From CAYUYV01 sp050331455 (GTDB taxonomy: Bacteria; Pseudomonadota; Alphaproteobacteria; JAJFIK01), in assembly GCA_050331455.1 (NCBI GenBank), contig JBHJGV010000015.1, positions 1-64,000 on the forward strand: DNA of 64,000 nucleotides, in the 5' to 3' direction. Numbering within the stretch: position 1 is the stretch's first letter; each line of letters opens with the position of its first letter. The position numbers and the translations under genes were made by a program. This document shows, piece by piece, positions 1 to 8,460 of the stretch. The notes beneath the pieces are model-generated. The model was not told where the DNA came from, did no database searches, and saw nothing but the letters and a program-made list of their open reading frames with translations.

Positions 1-174
1 CGACTTCGCGCGCTTTGCGTTGGCTAGACCGCCCCCCCAGAAACTTCCACATCTCTTAAATTAACGGCGCCGGCCCCGCTGTTTACCTTTTATACCAACA
101 ATTTAACCGGGCGGGGCCGACGCGACCCAACAGAGGGTGTAAGGGGTTTGTGGATCCCGCGCGACGCGGGTCCC
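1..174. other. Non-coding left edge
   Basis: I see no convincing gene here. The stretch lies downstream of the leftward antiporter gene. It contains a run of seven or more C residues near 31-38 and an AT-richer patch at 85-105. At 152-173 two arms can pair on the minus strand as an 8-bp stem with one bulged A and a 5-nt loop. That hairpin could end the antiporter transcript, but it has no U-tract after it. Confidence 0.4.
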
Positions 175-1974
175 TCACGCTGCCTCCGTGGCGCCGTCCT
201 CACCGCGGTCTTCGCGGTCGCGTTCGAATTGGCGTTCCAGTGCGGCGGCGGCGCGGCGGGCGCTTTCGACCACGGTCTCGACGTCCTTGTGGTCGGGATA
301 GTCCTCGACAAAGCGCTTCTGATCGGCCTCCTTGAACATGGAAACGGCCCGCTTGGCCTCGGCCCGGCTTTCACCAAGCCCCACCAGGACCTCTTCGGCG
401 AGGACCAGGGAGGAGTGGTAGGTCTCCCGCTCCACGGCCGCGACGCCAAGATCGAGCAATTCATAGGCATGCAGACGGTCCCGTGCCCGGGCATAGATGG
501 GCAGCGCCGGATAGAGCCGGCGCACCGTCTCCGCAACGGCCGTGGCGTGCTCGGGATCCGGCATGGCCAGAATGAGCGCGCGGGCCTTGTCCGCCTCAGC
601 GGCCTCAAGCATCTGATCTCTTGAGGGATCGCCGTAATAGACCTGGGCCCCGAAGCGGCGCAGGAAGTCCACCCGGTCCGAGGACATGTCGAGGGCCGTG
701 AAGGGGATCTTCTTGGCCGCGAGGATCCGCGCCGGGATCTGGCCGAAGGGCCCGAAGCCCGCGATAATGACATGGCCCTGGTCATGCTCCGGCATGGCCT
801 CCTCCCGCGCCATCTCCTTACCCGCAGCCTTCACCGCACGGCCCGTCAGGAAAAAGAGCAACGGCGTCAGGGCCATGGACACGGTCACGGCGACGGCCAA
901 CTCGCCGGCCAACGCGGCAGCGATCAGACCGCCCTCGACGGCAACGGCAAAAATAACGAAGGCGAACTCCCCGCCTTGGGACAGGCCCGCGGCGAACAGC
1001 GCGGCATTGGCCGGTTTCAATTTGCGCCAGCGACCCACCCCATACAGGACGAGTGCCTTGACGCCCGTGAGCCCCAGCGCCAGGGCAAGCATCAAAAACG
1101 GCTTTTCGATCAGCAGTCGGACGTCAAGCGCCATGCCAACAGCCGTGAAGAACACGCCGAGCAGGATGCGTTCGAAGGGCGCGATATTCGCCTTGATCTC
1201 ATGGCGGTATTCCGAACCGCCAATCAGCATGCCCGCCAGAAATGCCCCGAGCGCGGCCGACAGGCCCGCAATTTCCATCAGCAGGGCAACACTCACCACC
1301 GTGAGAAGGGCGGCCGCTGTCATGCCCTCGGCGACGCCCGTCGCCGCGACGAAGCGGTAGACATAGCGCAGCACATAACGCCCCAGGATCAGCACCAGGG
1401 CCACGATGCCCACCGCCAGCAAAATGTCATGGAGCGGATTGCCGGACTGTTCCGCTGACGGACTGATGAGCGGAATGGCCACGATCAACGGAATGGCCGC
1501 GATGTCCTGGAACAGCAGAACCGAAAAGCTGAGCCGGCCGTGGCGCTGGGTCAGATGGCCTTTTTCGGTGAGGAATTGCAGGACGAAGGCCGTGGAGGAA
1601 AAGGCCAGCGCGCCGCCGATGACGCACGCTTCCATCGCCCCCAGGCCGAAACCGATGCCGATCAACGCGATGGCCGCAGCCGTCAGGCCCACCTGCAGGC
1701 CGCCGGCCCCAAGAATATCCGCCCGCATGGACATCAAACGCGCCGGCCGCAGCTCCAGCCCGATAATGAACAGGAGAAGCACGACACCGAACTCCGCCAG
1801 ATGGAGGATGTCGTCGACTTCTTCGTCTGAATAGATGAGCGCAAAGCCCGACGGACCGATGAGCAGGCCCGCGATCAGATAGCCGATGATGCTACTGAGG
1901 CCGATACGCTTGGCGAGGGGCGCGAAAAAAGCGGCTGCGGTCAGGAAGGCCGCCGCGAGGAGCAATGCGGACAT
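175..1974 (-). CDS. Kef-type monovalent cation:proton antiporter (CPA2) with TrkA-N domain
   Basis: Predicted inner-membrane antiporter of the KefB/KefC family (599 aa) that exchanges K+ or Na+ for protons. Residues about 1-380 form a 12-13 helix Na+/H+ exchanger domain starting with a hydrophobic stretch and the motif GYLIAGLLIGPSG. Residues about 400-520 form a cytosolic Rossmann-type RCK/TrkA-N domain beginning VIIAGFGPFGQ. In Kef proteins this glycine loop usually reads GFGRFGQ, so proline replaces the arginine here. The length fits the family (about 560-620 aa). No KefF/KefG-like ancillary subunit is adjacent, so glutathione gating cannot be assumed. The transported ion cannot be read from the sequence. 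Confidence 0.88.
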   Translation of the reverse strand: MSALLLAAAFLTAAAFFAPLAKRIGLSSIIGYLIAGLLIGPSGFALIYSDEEVDDILHLAEFGVVLLLFIIGLELRPARLMSMRADILGAGGLQVGLTAAAIALIGIGFGLGAMEACVIGGALAFSSTAFVLQFLTEKGHLTQRHGRLSFSVLLFQDIAAIPLIVAIPLISPSAEQSGNPLHDILLAVGIVALVLILGRYVLRYVYRFVAATGVAEGMTAAALLTVVSVALLMEIAGLSAALGAFLAGMLIGGSEYRHEIKANIAPFERILLGVFFTAVGMALDVRLLIEKPFLMLALALGLTGVKALVLYGVGRWRKLKPANAALFAAGLSQGGEFAFVIFAVAVEGGLIAAALAGELAVAVTVSMALTPLLFFLTGRAVKAAGKEMAREEAMPEHDQGHVIIAGFGPFGQIPARILAAKKIPFTALDMSSDRVDFLRRFGAQVYYGDPSRDQMLEAAEADKARALILAMPDPEHATAVAETVRRLYPALPIYARARDRLHAYELLDLGVAAVERETYHSSLVLAEEVLVGLGESRAEAKRAVSMFKEADQKRFVEDYPDHKDVETVVESARRAAAALERQFERDREDRGEDGATEAA

Positions 1975-2066
1975 CGGTTCCTTTCAGACAATAAGAAGGG
2001 GGCGGACAGGACAAGAGCCCTATCCTACCCCCCGGGATCGACCTATTCTAGTCAATTCAAGGTCAA

Positions 2067-3839
2067 TCACGGATCCTTAGACGGTGTGAGCCGGTATATC
2101 GCCGAATCGAGATCCGAGGAGAACAGAATATCACCCGACGCGGTTACCGCGACGCCTGTGGTCAAGTTCATGGGCGGGGCGTTTTCCGCCGGCATGAGCC
2201 CCAGGGGCAAGTCTTCAGCCACAATGGTCCGCGCGCCGCTCTCAAGATCGATGGCGATGATCCGCCGCGCCCCGGCCTCGGCCACCACAAGCTGCCCGCC
2301 CAGGAGACCAGCCCCGGCGAAGGCAAGGCCCTCCGGCCCCTGAAGATCATCCGCGACATTCGTTTTCTCGCCCGTATCGAGATCGATTCGGGTGATCGCG
2401 CCGCCATATTCGCTGACATAGGCTGCGCCATCGGTGCCCATGATCAGGCTGACCGGCCCGGCGAGCGCATCCGCAATGGTGTCGATCTCGGCGTAATCCT
2501 CCCCGTAGGCCCGTTTCAGGGCCCCGGCGGCCACATCCAGGAACAGGATGGCGCCATTATGCGGCAGTGCATCGGTGACGGCGGGCATCTCGTGGTAGAT
2601 CGGACCCAGCGCCTCGGTGGCGGAGTCAAAGGGTTGCAGGCTCGAAGACGCGAAGCTTGCCACCACGACCAAGCCATTTTCATCCGCCCCGAGAGCGATG
2701 GGATAGTCGACCAGGGCGTCCTGGTCGAAGACCCGTCCCACTTCCCGCAATTCCCCCGTGGCCACGTCGACGGCCATCACCGCAAAAGCCGTCGCCACAT
2801 AGAGCGTCTGCGCACCGTCCCGGTTCACGAGCACAATGTCGGCGGCATTGGACAGGGGGCTGGAGACGACCTTGCGCAAGGTGCCGTCATCCGTGTTCAC
2901 CTCGTAGACGGCGTTTTCCGCCATGACGGTCAGGAACAGCCGATCATCGGCGGAAAAGGCCAGATTGTCGATCGCCTTGGGCGCCTGCGCCACAACCGTC
3001 TTCCCGCCCGTCTCGATCTCAACACGGACGACCTCTCCGCGCTCGGTATCGACGGCGTACAACGTGCCTGTGCTGTCGAAATTCACCGCGGCAGGAATGC
3101 CGAAGCCGTCCGCAACGGTCTCTAGCGTGCCGGCATCCACATCGACCCGCACCACTTGGCCCTTGAACCACAAGGGCCCGTAAAGCATGCCGTCAGGGCC
3201 GAAATCGAAGCCGTTGAGGCCGCCCATGCCCTCCATGATCAGGCGCGGCGGCGTCTCGCCGGTGGGATCGGCCTCATAAAGCGCGTCGCCGGCAAAGACC
3301 TGGGTGAAAAACAACCGTCCGTCCGGTGCAAAAGCCAGCGAATTGGTGCCCGGCAGGCCCTCGGCAATAGTCACGACGGGTCCGTCCGGGGCCTGGGCAT
3401 AGACCTTTCCGTCGCTGAACGCGGTCCAGACCAGCGTTCCGTCGGGTCCCTGTTCGATGTCGTCGGCCATGCCCAGGGGCGGGCCGAGATAGACCGTGCT
3501 CTCCCCCGTTTCCGGGTCGACATCGTAAATGGAGTGGCCGACCACGCTGCCCACCAGAAGGCGCCCTTCCCTGGTGAAGGTCAGCCCGTGAATGCCCTTG
3601 AACAGGCCGCCGGGGACCAGGGTTTCGAGGGTGTACAGCGGTCGGGGCTCCGGCGCATCGGCCGGCGCCTCCGGCTCCTGCTCCGGTGCCGCGCCTCGGG
3701 CGTCCTCCGCGACCGGCATTTCGGCCGCCGGGGCCTTGTCCGCACCGTCCGGCGCCTCGGATCCGCAGGCACCCAGAAGGGCGAGGGCGGCCACCGACAG
3801 CAGGACAGGGGCGGTCCGGGGCAGTGTCATCCGTTTCAT
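2067..3839 (-). CDS. Beta-propeller (SMP-30/NHL-like) lipoprotein
   Basis: Predicted outer- or inner-membrane-anchored lipoprotein of 590 aa. The N-terminus has two basic residues, a hydrophobic core and a lipobox LLGAC with Cys25, followed by an acidic, Ala/Pro-rich linker to about residue 70. The rest is a repeating pattern of about 40 residues with units such as FAPDGRLFF, FGPDGMLYG, FDSTGTLYAV and FSADDRLFL. This is typical of six-bladed NHL/SMP-30/gluconolactonase-like propellers, and the length could hold two propellers. Catalytic metal ligands cannot be assigned, so a binding role is as likely as an enzymatic one. It reads in the same direction as the antiporter 92 bp downstream. Confidence 0.72.
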   Translation of the reverse strand: MKRMTLPRTAPVLLSVAALALLGACGSEAPDGADKAPAAEMPVAEDARGAAPEQEPEAPADAPEPRPLYTLETLVPGGLFKGIHGLTFTREGRLLVGSVVGHSIYDVDPETGESTVYLGPPLGMADDIEQGPDGTLVWTAFSDGKVYAQAPDGPVVTIAEGLPGTNSLAFAPDGRLFFTQVFAGDALYEADPTGETPPRLIMEGMGGLNGFDFGPDGMLYGPLWFKGQVVRVDVDAGTLETVADGFGIPAAVNFDSTGTLYAVDTERGEVVRVEIETGGKTVVAQAPKAIDNLAFSADDRLFLTVMAENAVYEVNTDDGTLRKVVSSPLSNAADIVLVNRDGAQTLYVATAFAVMAVDVATGELREVGRVFDQDALVDYPIALGADENGLVVVASFASSSLQPFDSATEALGPIYHEMPAVTDALPHNGAILFLDVAAGALKRAYGEDYAEIDTIADALAGPVSLIMGTDGAAYVSEYGGAITRIDLDTGEKTNVADDLQGPEGLAFAGAGLLGGQLVVAEAGARRIIAIDLESGARTIVAEDLPLGLMPAENAPPMNLTTGVAVTASGDILFSSDLDSAIYRLTPSKDP

Positions 3840-3903
3840 GATCGCTTCCTCCAGAACGGTTCGGTATTTTTTGGTTCGGGGACAGACAGAACCGGTGGGG
3901 CCG

Positions 3904-4926
3904 TCAGATCGGGTCCGGGGCCACGCGGATCATACGCTTGCCCCGGTTCTCCCCGGCGAGCAGGCCGATCAAGGCACCCGGCGCATTTTTCAGGCCCTCG
4001 ACGATGTCTTCGGCAACCTGCAATGAGCCCTGGGTCAGCCAACGGGTCAGATCGGCTTCGGCGGTGGCCTCGTCCTCCGGATAGTCCATGGCGATAAAGC
4101 CTTCCATCCGCAGGCGTTTGACCACGATCAGGCCCGGCACATTGCGCGGACCGGACGGCGTCGCCGTATCGTACTGGGAAACCGCACCGCAACAGATGAT
4201 GCGCCCAAACAGGTTCATCTGGAACAGGACGGTTTCCAGGATCGGACCGCCCACATTGTCGAAATAGACATCGATCCCATCCGGACAGACAGCCCGCAGA
4301 TCCTTGAACAGGGTGCCGGCCTTGTAATCGACAGCTGCGTCGAAGCCCAGTTCCTCCGTGAGCCACGCACATTTTTCCGGCCCGCCGGCGATGCCCACGG
4401 CCCGTGCGCCCATGATCTTGGCGATCTGGCCGACCAGCATGCCCACCGAGCCGGCCGCCGCCGAGACCACCACGGTCTCGCCGGCCTTGGGATGCCCGAT
4501 CTTGGTCAGGCCGTAATAGGCCGTCTTTCCGGCAATGCCGAGCACAGACAACCGGTTGCTGAGCGGCAACGGACTTGTCGGGTCCCAGGGCTGGCGCTGC
4601 ACCGCATCCGCCGAGATGCAGGCATATTCCGCCCACTTCCCACTCCCATACACGATCTCACCGGCGGCGAATTGCGGAACCGTCGAGGTCACCACCTCGC
4701 CGATCACGCCGCCCTCCATAACGTCGCCCGCCTTGATGGCATCGCGGTAGGTGGCGCCCTGCATCCAGGCCCGGTTCGCCGCATCCAGGGAGATCAGCAC
4801 CGTGCGGATCAGCAGTTCACCGGAGCGCGGCGACGGGATCGGGGAGACCCGCAGGTCGAAATGCTCCGGTTGCAGCGGGCCCTTCGGCAAAGCTGCGATG
4901 ACAATCTCGCGGGTCGTCTCGGGCAT
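3904..4926 (-). CDS. NADP-dependent MDR-family oxidoreductase (CurA/leukotriene-B4-dehydrogenase type)
   Basis: Zinc-independent medium-chain reductase of 340 aa, predicted to reduce the C=C bond of alpha,beta-unsaturated carbonyl compounds with NADPH in the cytosol. The N-terminal GroES-like half contains the ISLDAANRAWM segment typical of the CurA/PTGR group. The Rossmann half carries VVVSAAAGSVGMLVGQIAK at about residues 155-173 followed by GARAVGIAGGPEKC. The C-terminal segment GLKNAPGALIGLLAGENRGK matches the family end, where GxNxGK is characteristic. The ATG is the first plausible start. The lipoprotein gene follows 64 bp downstream and could be co-transcribed, but no functional link is apparent. 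Confidence 0.85.
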   Translation of the reverse strand: MPETTREIVIAALPKGPLQPEHFDLRVSPIPSPRSGELLIRTVLISLDAANRAWMQGATYRDAIKAGDVMEGGVIGEVVTSTVPQFAAGEIVYGSGKWAEYACISADAVQRQPWDPTSPLPLSNRLSVLGIAGKTAYYGLTKIGHPKAGETVVVSAAAGSVGMLVGQIAKIMGARAVGIAGGPEKCAWLTEELGFDAAVDYKAGTLFKDLRAVCPDGIDVYFDNVGGPILETVLFQMNLFGRIICCGAVSQYDTATPSGPRNVPGLIVVKRLRMEGFIAMDYPEDEATAEADLTRWLTQGSLQVAEDIVEGLKNAPGALIGLLAGENRGKRMIRVAPDPI

Positions 4927-5444
4927 CGGGTCTCCTCCCCTGTTCTTTAAGCCATCGGAAGTCTAGGGCGGGGACCGACACGCGTCCATCTGGGGCGTGC
5001 TTGGTGCAGACCCTTGGCGTCGGCAGACGCTGGACGAAAAGAGGACATGGGGAAAGCGTGGATCGGCGCGTGTCCGCAAGGCAGGGCCGGGGCGGCGCCA
5101 GATCCCGCCCGGCCCGAGCCACAGGCCGCTCAAGGGCGGCGGCTCGCAGACGATCAGACTGCGGCCCATCGGGCGAATTGGTCCGGCGCGATCCAGAGAG
5201 CCGCCCCCCGGAAGCTCCGGGATCGCGCCGGTGGGTCCACGGGGCTCGGCGGCGAGCACGCGGACGAAAGGGGATGTCGCGGGAGGGCGATACGCACCCA
5301 AAACCAGAAGGCCGGCCACCGCTGTGTTGGCCGCTCACCGAATAACCGGGAGCGCCATCGGTGTATGCCGTTACGCTCCCACGCCCAAACCGGTGGAGCT
5401 AGTGAACACTTTTTAAGGGAGCACTCGCCGATCGGTTAGCCAAA
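4927..5444. other. GC-rich non-coding stretch with long inverted repeats
   Basis: This 518-bp gap separates two leftward genes. I find no open frame here with a protein-like composition. It is unusually rich in pairing arms. A 12-bp perfect stem joins 5183-5194 and 5220-5231 around a 25-nt loop. Inside it, 5206-5211 can pair instead with 5215-5220. A GGCGGCTC arm near 5141-5148 can pair with 5198-5205. A further hairpin has arms at 5348-5354 and 5374-5380. It does not match the rnpB, ffs, 6S or tmRNA signatures I know. It may hold a structured RNA or only GC-rich intergenic DNA. Confidence 0.45.
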
Positions 5445-5873
5445 TTAGGGAATGCGTAATTCCCCCATGACCCTAGCCCGCTGGACGTCATAGAACCAAA
5501 GGATGGATCCCGACGCGTCGTCGGTCCCCACGCCGTCGGACCAGGTCAACCGCAGCACCAGAGTGGTGCCATCAAGGGCCATGTCCTCGATCCGTGCGCC
5601 GGCCGGCAGCGGCAGCGTGGTGGGATCGAACCGCTCCATGGGACCGGCCGCGACGGCCTGAACCGTTTCGGCCTTGTCCTGTCTGTCGGACCGGGACACG
5701 ACCGTGAAGGCGAGCCCCATCACCCCGAAAAACAACAAGGCGCCCATGCCCCACACGACGATCTGGAGCATGCGAAAGCCGATGGACGGCGGCTCCTGAA
5801 CCGGCACGTCCCCCTCACTGTTCGGGGCCGTGGGGTCCTTCGATACCGGCTGCTCCGTGGACGGGGTGGTCAT
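5445..5873 (-). CDS. Small single-pass membrane protein, possibly DUF6476-like
   Basis: Short protein of 142 aa from the chosen ATG (MTTPSTEQ). Residues 1-30 are polar and Pro/Ser-rich. One hydrophobic helix follows at about 37-58 (core IVVWGMGALLFFGVMGLAFTV). A periplasmic-looking domain of about 80 residues contains LPLPAGARIEDMALDGTTL and ends MGELRIP. This layout resembles small conserved alphaproteobacterial membrane proteins of unknown function (DUF6476 type), but I recall that family only loosely. An upstream start at 5966 would add 31 Arg-rich residues with no family support. It is divergent from rluD, a position worth comparing across genomes. No function is assigned. Confidence 0.6.
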   Translation of the reverse strand: MTTPSTEQPVSKDPTAPNSEGDVPVQEPPSIGFRMLQIVVWGMGALLFFGVMGLAFTVVSRSDRQDKAETVQAVAAGPMERFDPTTLPLPAGARIEDMALDGTTLVLRLTWSDGVGTDDASGSILWFYDVQRARVMGELRIP

Positions 5874-6103
5874 GGCTGGGCGCCTCTTGCTGGTCGAAAT
5901 GGGGCGGCGCACTTGCCACGCCCGCCGCTCTCGGCGCAGATGACCATGGGTCTGCCGCCTTGTCATCCGGACAAAGTCATTCGGACAAAACAGGACCGGC
6001 GGGGACCGGGGACGTTTCCCCGAAATCCAGAACTGGGAGCCCAGCTCCGTTGACCACTATTTCCGATCCCGCGACCGAATGCGAAAAGGACGACGACACC
6101 GAC

Positions 6104-7147
6104 ATGGACCCGGCGGACGGGATCGCGGACGGTGGAGAAACCGTTCACCGGGTCACCGTCACCGATGACCTTGCCGGTCTGCGCCTGGACAAGGTTCTGG
6201 CGGACGCGGCGGCGGGACCGGAACCAGAGAGGGGCGGATCGGCCGGCCTCAGCCGGTCGCGCATAAAGGCCCTCATCGAGGACGGCGCCGCCACGGTCAA
6301 TGGGCAGCATCACGCCGACGCATCCTACAAGGTGCACCCGGGGGACAAGATCGCCCTTGTGGAACCGGCCCCCAAACCCGCAGCCCCCGCGCCGGAGCCC
6401 ATGAACCTTGTCATCGTCCACGAGGACGCGGATCTGATCGTCGTGGACAAGCCAGCAGGACTGGTGGTCCATCCGGCGCCCGGCCACGAGCGGGGCACCC
6501 TGGTCAACGGTCTGCTCGCCCATTGCGGGGACAGTCTCGTCGGTATCGGCGGGGTCTTGCGGCCCGGTATCGTCCATCGGATCGACAAGGAAACCAGCGG
6601 ATTGCTTGTCGTCGCCAAGACAGCCCATGCTCACGCGGCCCTGAGCACTCAATTCGCCGAGCACACCATCGAGCGGACCTATCTCGCCTTTCTGAGGGGC
6701 GCCCCGCGGGTTCCGGAAGGCCGGATCGAAAAACCCATCGGGCGCAGCGTCCACGACCGGAAAAAGATGGCGATCCGTCCGGGCAAAGGGCGCTGGGCCG
6801 CCACGCGGTTCGAGATCCTGGCGCGCTATGGCGGAACGGGCCCCGAAGCCGCCCTGGCCAGTCTTGCCGCCTGTCGCCTTGAGACCGGCCGCACCCATCA
6901 GATCCGTGTGCATATGGCAGATCTCGGCCATCCGGTCCTCGGGGATCCGGTCTATGGCCGGGGCCGGGTGCTGCTGCCCCGATCTGCGCCTGACGCCCTG
7001 AAGGCCTTTGTCTCCCGCGGCGGACGTCAGGCGCTCCACGCCCACAGCTTGGGGTTCGAGCATCCTCGCAGCCTTGAGACCATGGTCTTCCACAGTTCCC
7101 TGCCGGACGACCTGGAGGGTCTAAAATCAGCCTTAGAGGCGCTTTAA
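6104..7147 (+). CDS. rluD: 23S rRNA pseudouridine synthase RluD-type (RluA family)
   Basis: Isomerises specific uridines of helix 69 in 23S rRNA (1911/1915/1917 in E. coli numbering) to pseudouridine, supporting late 50S assembly. The protein is 347 aa from the chosen ATG (MDPADG), which has an AAGGA sequence about 13 nt upstream. An S4-like RNA-binding domain spans about residues 17-85. The catalytic domain has VVDKPAGLVVHP at 113-124 and HRIDKETSGLL at 158-168, with catalytic Asp161. RTHQIRVHMADLGHPVLGD lies near 265. A longer frame begins at 5960 but its extra residues are low-complexity. It sits directly upstream of the sigma-32 gene, an order I recall from many alphaproteobacteria. Confidence 0.9.
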   Translation: MDPADGIADGGETVHRVTVTDDLAGLRLDKVLADAAAGPEPERGGSAGLSRSRIKALIEDGAATVNGQHHADASYKVHPGDKIALVEPAPKPAAPAPEPMNLVIVHEDADLIVVDKPAGLVVHPAPGHERGTLVNGLLAHCGDSLVGIGGVLRPGIVHRIDKETSGLLVVAKTAHAHAALSTQFAEHTIERTYLAFLRGAPRVPEGRIEKPIGRSVHDRKKMAIRPGKGRWAATRFEILARYGGTGPEAALASLAACRLETGRTHQIRVHMADLGHPVLGDPVYGRGRVLLPRSAPDALKAFVSRGGRQALHAHSLGFEHPRSLETMVFHSSLPDDLEGLKSALEAL

Positions 7148-7372
7148 CGTCCGTTCATTCATCAGATGGGAAATGGGGTCCGATCACGGCTCGGCGAGGT
7201 CTCTTGGAACCAAGCGCGCCAGAAACCATTTCCACATTATACACGGCCGATCGCCACCATGTTTGGGCAGGGTTCGCATTGCGCGACGAAACTGCGGTTG
7301 CGGCACACTCCTGTCCGGGATCGGCCAAACCTCCGGTGACCATGAGGTGCCGGACAACAATGGAGGGGATCC

Positions 7373-8290
7373 ATGAATACCCGCTCTCTCCCGACCCTTA
7401 CACCCGATGGCAGCCTGTCCCGCTATCTCTCCGAGATCCGCAAATTTCCGATGCTGGAGCCGGAAGAGGAATACATGCTGGCCAAAAGCTGGCGGGAACA
7501 CGAAGACACCGATGCCGCCCATCGCCTGGTGACGAGCCATTTGCGCCTCGTCGCCAAGATCGCCATGGGGTACCGCGGCTATGGTCTGCCCATTGCCGAG
7601 GTGGTTTCCGAAGGCAATGTGGGCTTGATGCAGGCGGTCAAGCGCTTCGAACCGGAAAAGGGCTTTCGGCTCGCGACCTATGCCATGTGGTGGATCCGTG
7701 CGGCGATCCAGGAATACATCCTGCGCTCCTGGAGCCTCGTGAAAATCGGCACCACCGCTGCCCAAAAGAAGCTGTTCTTCAATCTGCGGAAGATCAAGGG
7801 CCAGCTTAAAGCCATCGATGACGGCGATCTTCATCCGGACACGGTGACGACCATCGCGGACAAGTTGGGCGTTTCCGAACAGGATGTGGTGTCCATGAAC
7901 CGCCGCCTGGCGGCGCCGGATAACTCGCTCAACGCACCGCTGCGGGTGGATTCCGAAGGCGAGTGGCAGGATTGGCTGGTGGATGACGAGCCGAGTCAGG
8001 AATCGCTGCTGGCCGAACGTGAGGAATATGACGAGCGGCGTGTGTTGCTGAGCGAAGCCTTGGAAACCCTCAATGACCGGGAGCGTCACATCCTCACCGA
8101 ACGGCGCCTCAAGGAGGAGCCCTCCACCCTTGAGGACCTGTCCCAGGTTTACAGCATCAGCCGGGAGCGCGTGCGCCAGATTGAAGTCCGGGCCTTCGAA
8201 AAGCTCCAAAAAGCCATGAAGAATGCCTTGAAGGACAAGCGCATCGCCACACTCGGCACCACCGGTGCGGAGGCTGCCGAAGCCCTCTGA
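7373..8290 (+). CDS. rpoH: RNA polymerase heat-shock sigma factor (sigma-32, RpoH)
   Basis: Alternative sigma factor (305 aa) that directs RNA polymerase to heat-shock and proteostasis promoters. Region 1.2/2.1 starts at about residue 15. Regions 2.2-2.4 hold LVAKIAMGYRGYGLPIAE and FRLATYAMWWIRAAIQEYIL (about 98-117). The RpoH box QKKLFFNLRK at 131-140 separates sigma-32 from other group members. Region 4 contains LNDRERHILTERRL and the helix-turn-helix ISRERVRQIEVRAFEKLQKA. The ATG follows a GGAGGGGAT ribosome binding site. A -10-like TTATAC occurs at 7237-7242, but I find no matching -35, so the promoter is not called. It is rluD's downstream neighbour and is followed by a strong terminator. 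Confidence 0.95.
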   Translation: MNTRSLPTLTPDGSLSRYLSEIRKFPMLEPEEEYMLAKSWREHEDTDAAHRLVTSHLRLVAKIAMGYRGYGLPIAEVVSEGNVGLMQAVKRFEPEKGFRLATYAMWWIRAAIQEYILRSWSLVKIGTTAAQKKLFFNLRKIKGQLKAIDDGDLHPDTVTTIADKLGVSEQDVVSMNRRLAAPDNSLNAPLRVDSEGEWQDWLVDDEPSQESLLAEREEYDERRVLLSEALETLNDRERHILTERRLKEEPSTLEDLSQVYSISRERVRQIEVRAFEKLQKAMKNALKDKRIATLGTTGAEAAEAL

Positions 8291-8322
8291 TCCGCACTTT
8301 TCGCTGTGTACGGACCCCAGAC

Positions 8323-8351
8323 GCCGCCCGGCCAACCGGGCGGCTTTTTTT
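8323..8351 (+). terminator. Rho-independent terminator of rpoH
   Basis: A perfect 9-bp GC stem (8323-8331 with 8336-8344) closes a CCAA tetraloop and is followed at once by seven T residues (8345-8351). It lies 32 bp after the rpoH stop and is the clearest intrinsic terminator in the window. The run of A residues needed for termination of the opposing helicase transcript is absent, so it acts in the plus direction only. Confidence 0.9.
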
Positions 8352-8460
8352 ATCCGTCGCTGCGCAGGCCTTCGCCGGTATTTTGAACGCCGCGGAAAAA
8401 AAGGCCGGGACCCCGTTTCGGACCCCGGCCTTGGATGAAGAAACGCCCAAATCCAGGGGC

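Noticed and set aside
4927..5444. RNase P RNA, 6S, SRP or tmRNA gene
   Set aside because: None of the conserved blocks I know for these RNAs is visible, although the stretch is rich in pairing arms.
7148..7372. A sigma-32 or sigma-70 promoter for rpoH around TTATAC (7237)
   Set aside because: No -35 element at 16-18 bp upstream; a promoter must exist but cannot be called from this.
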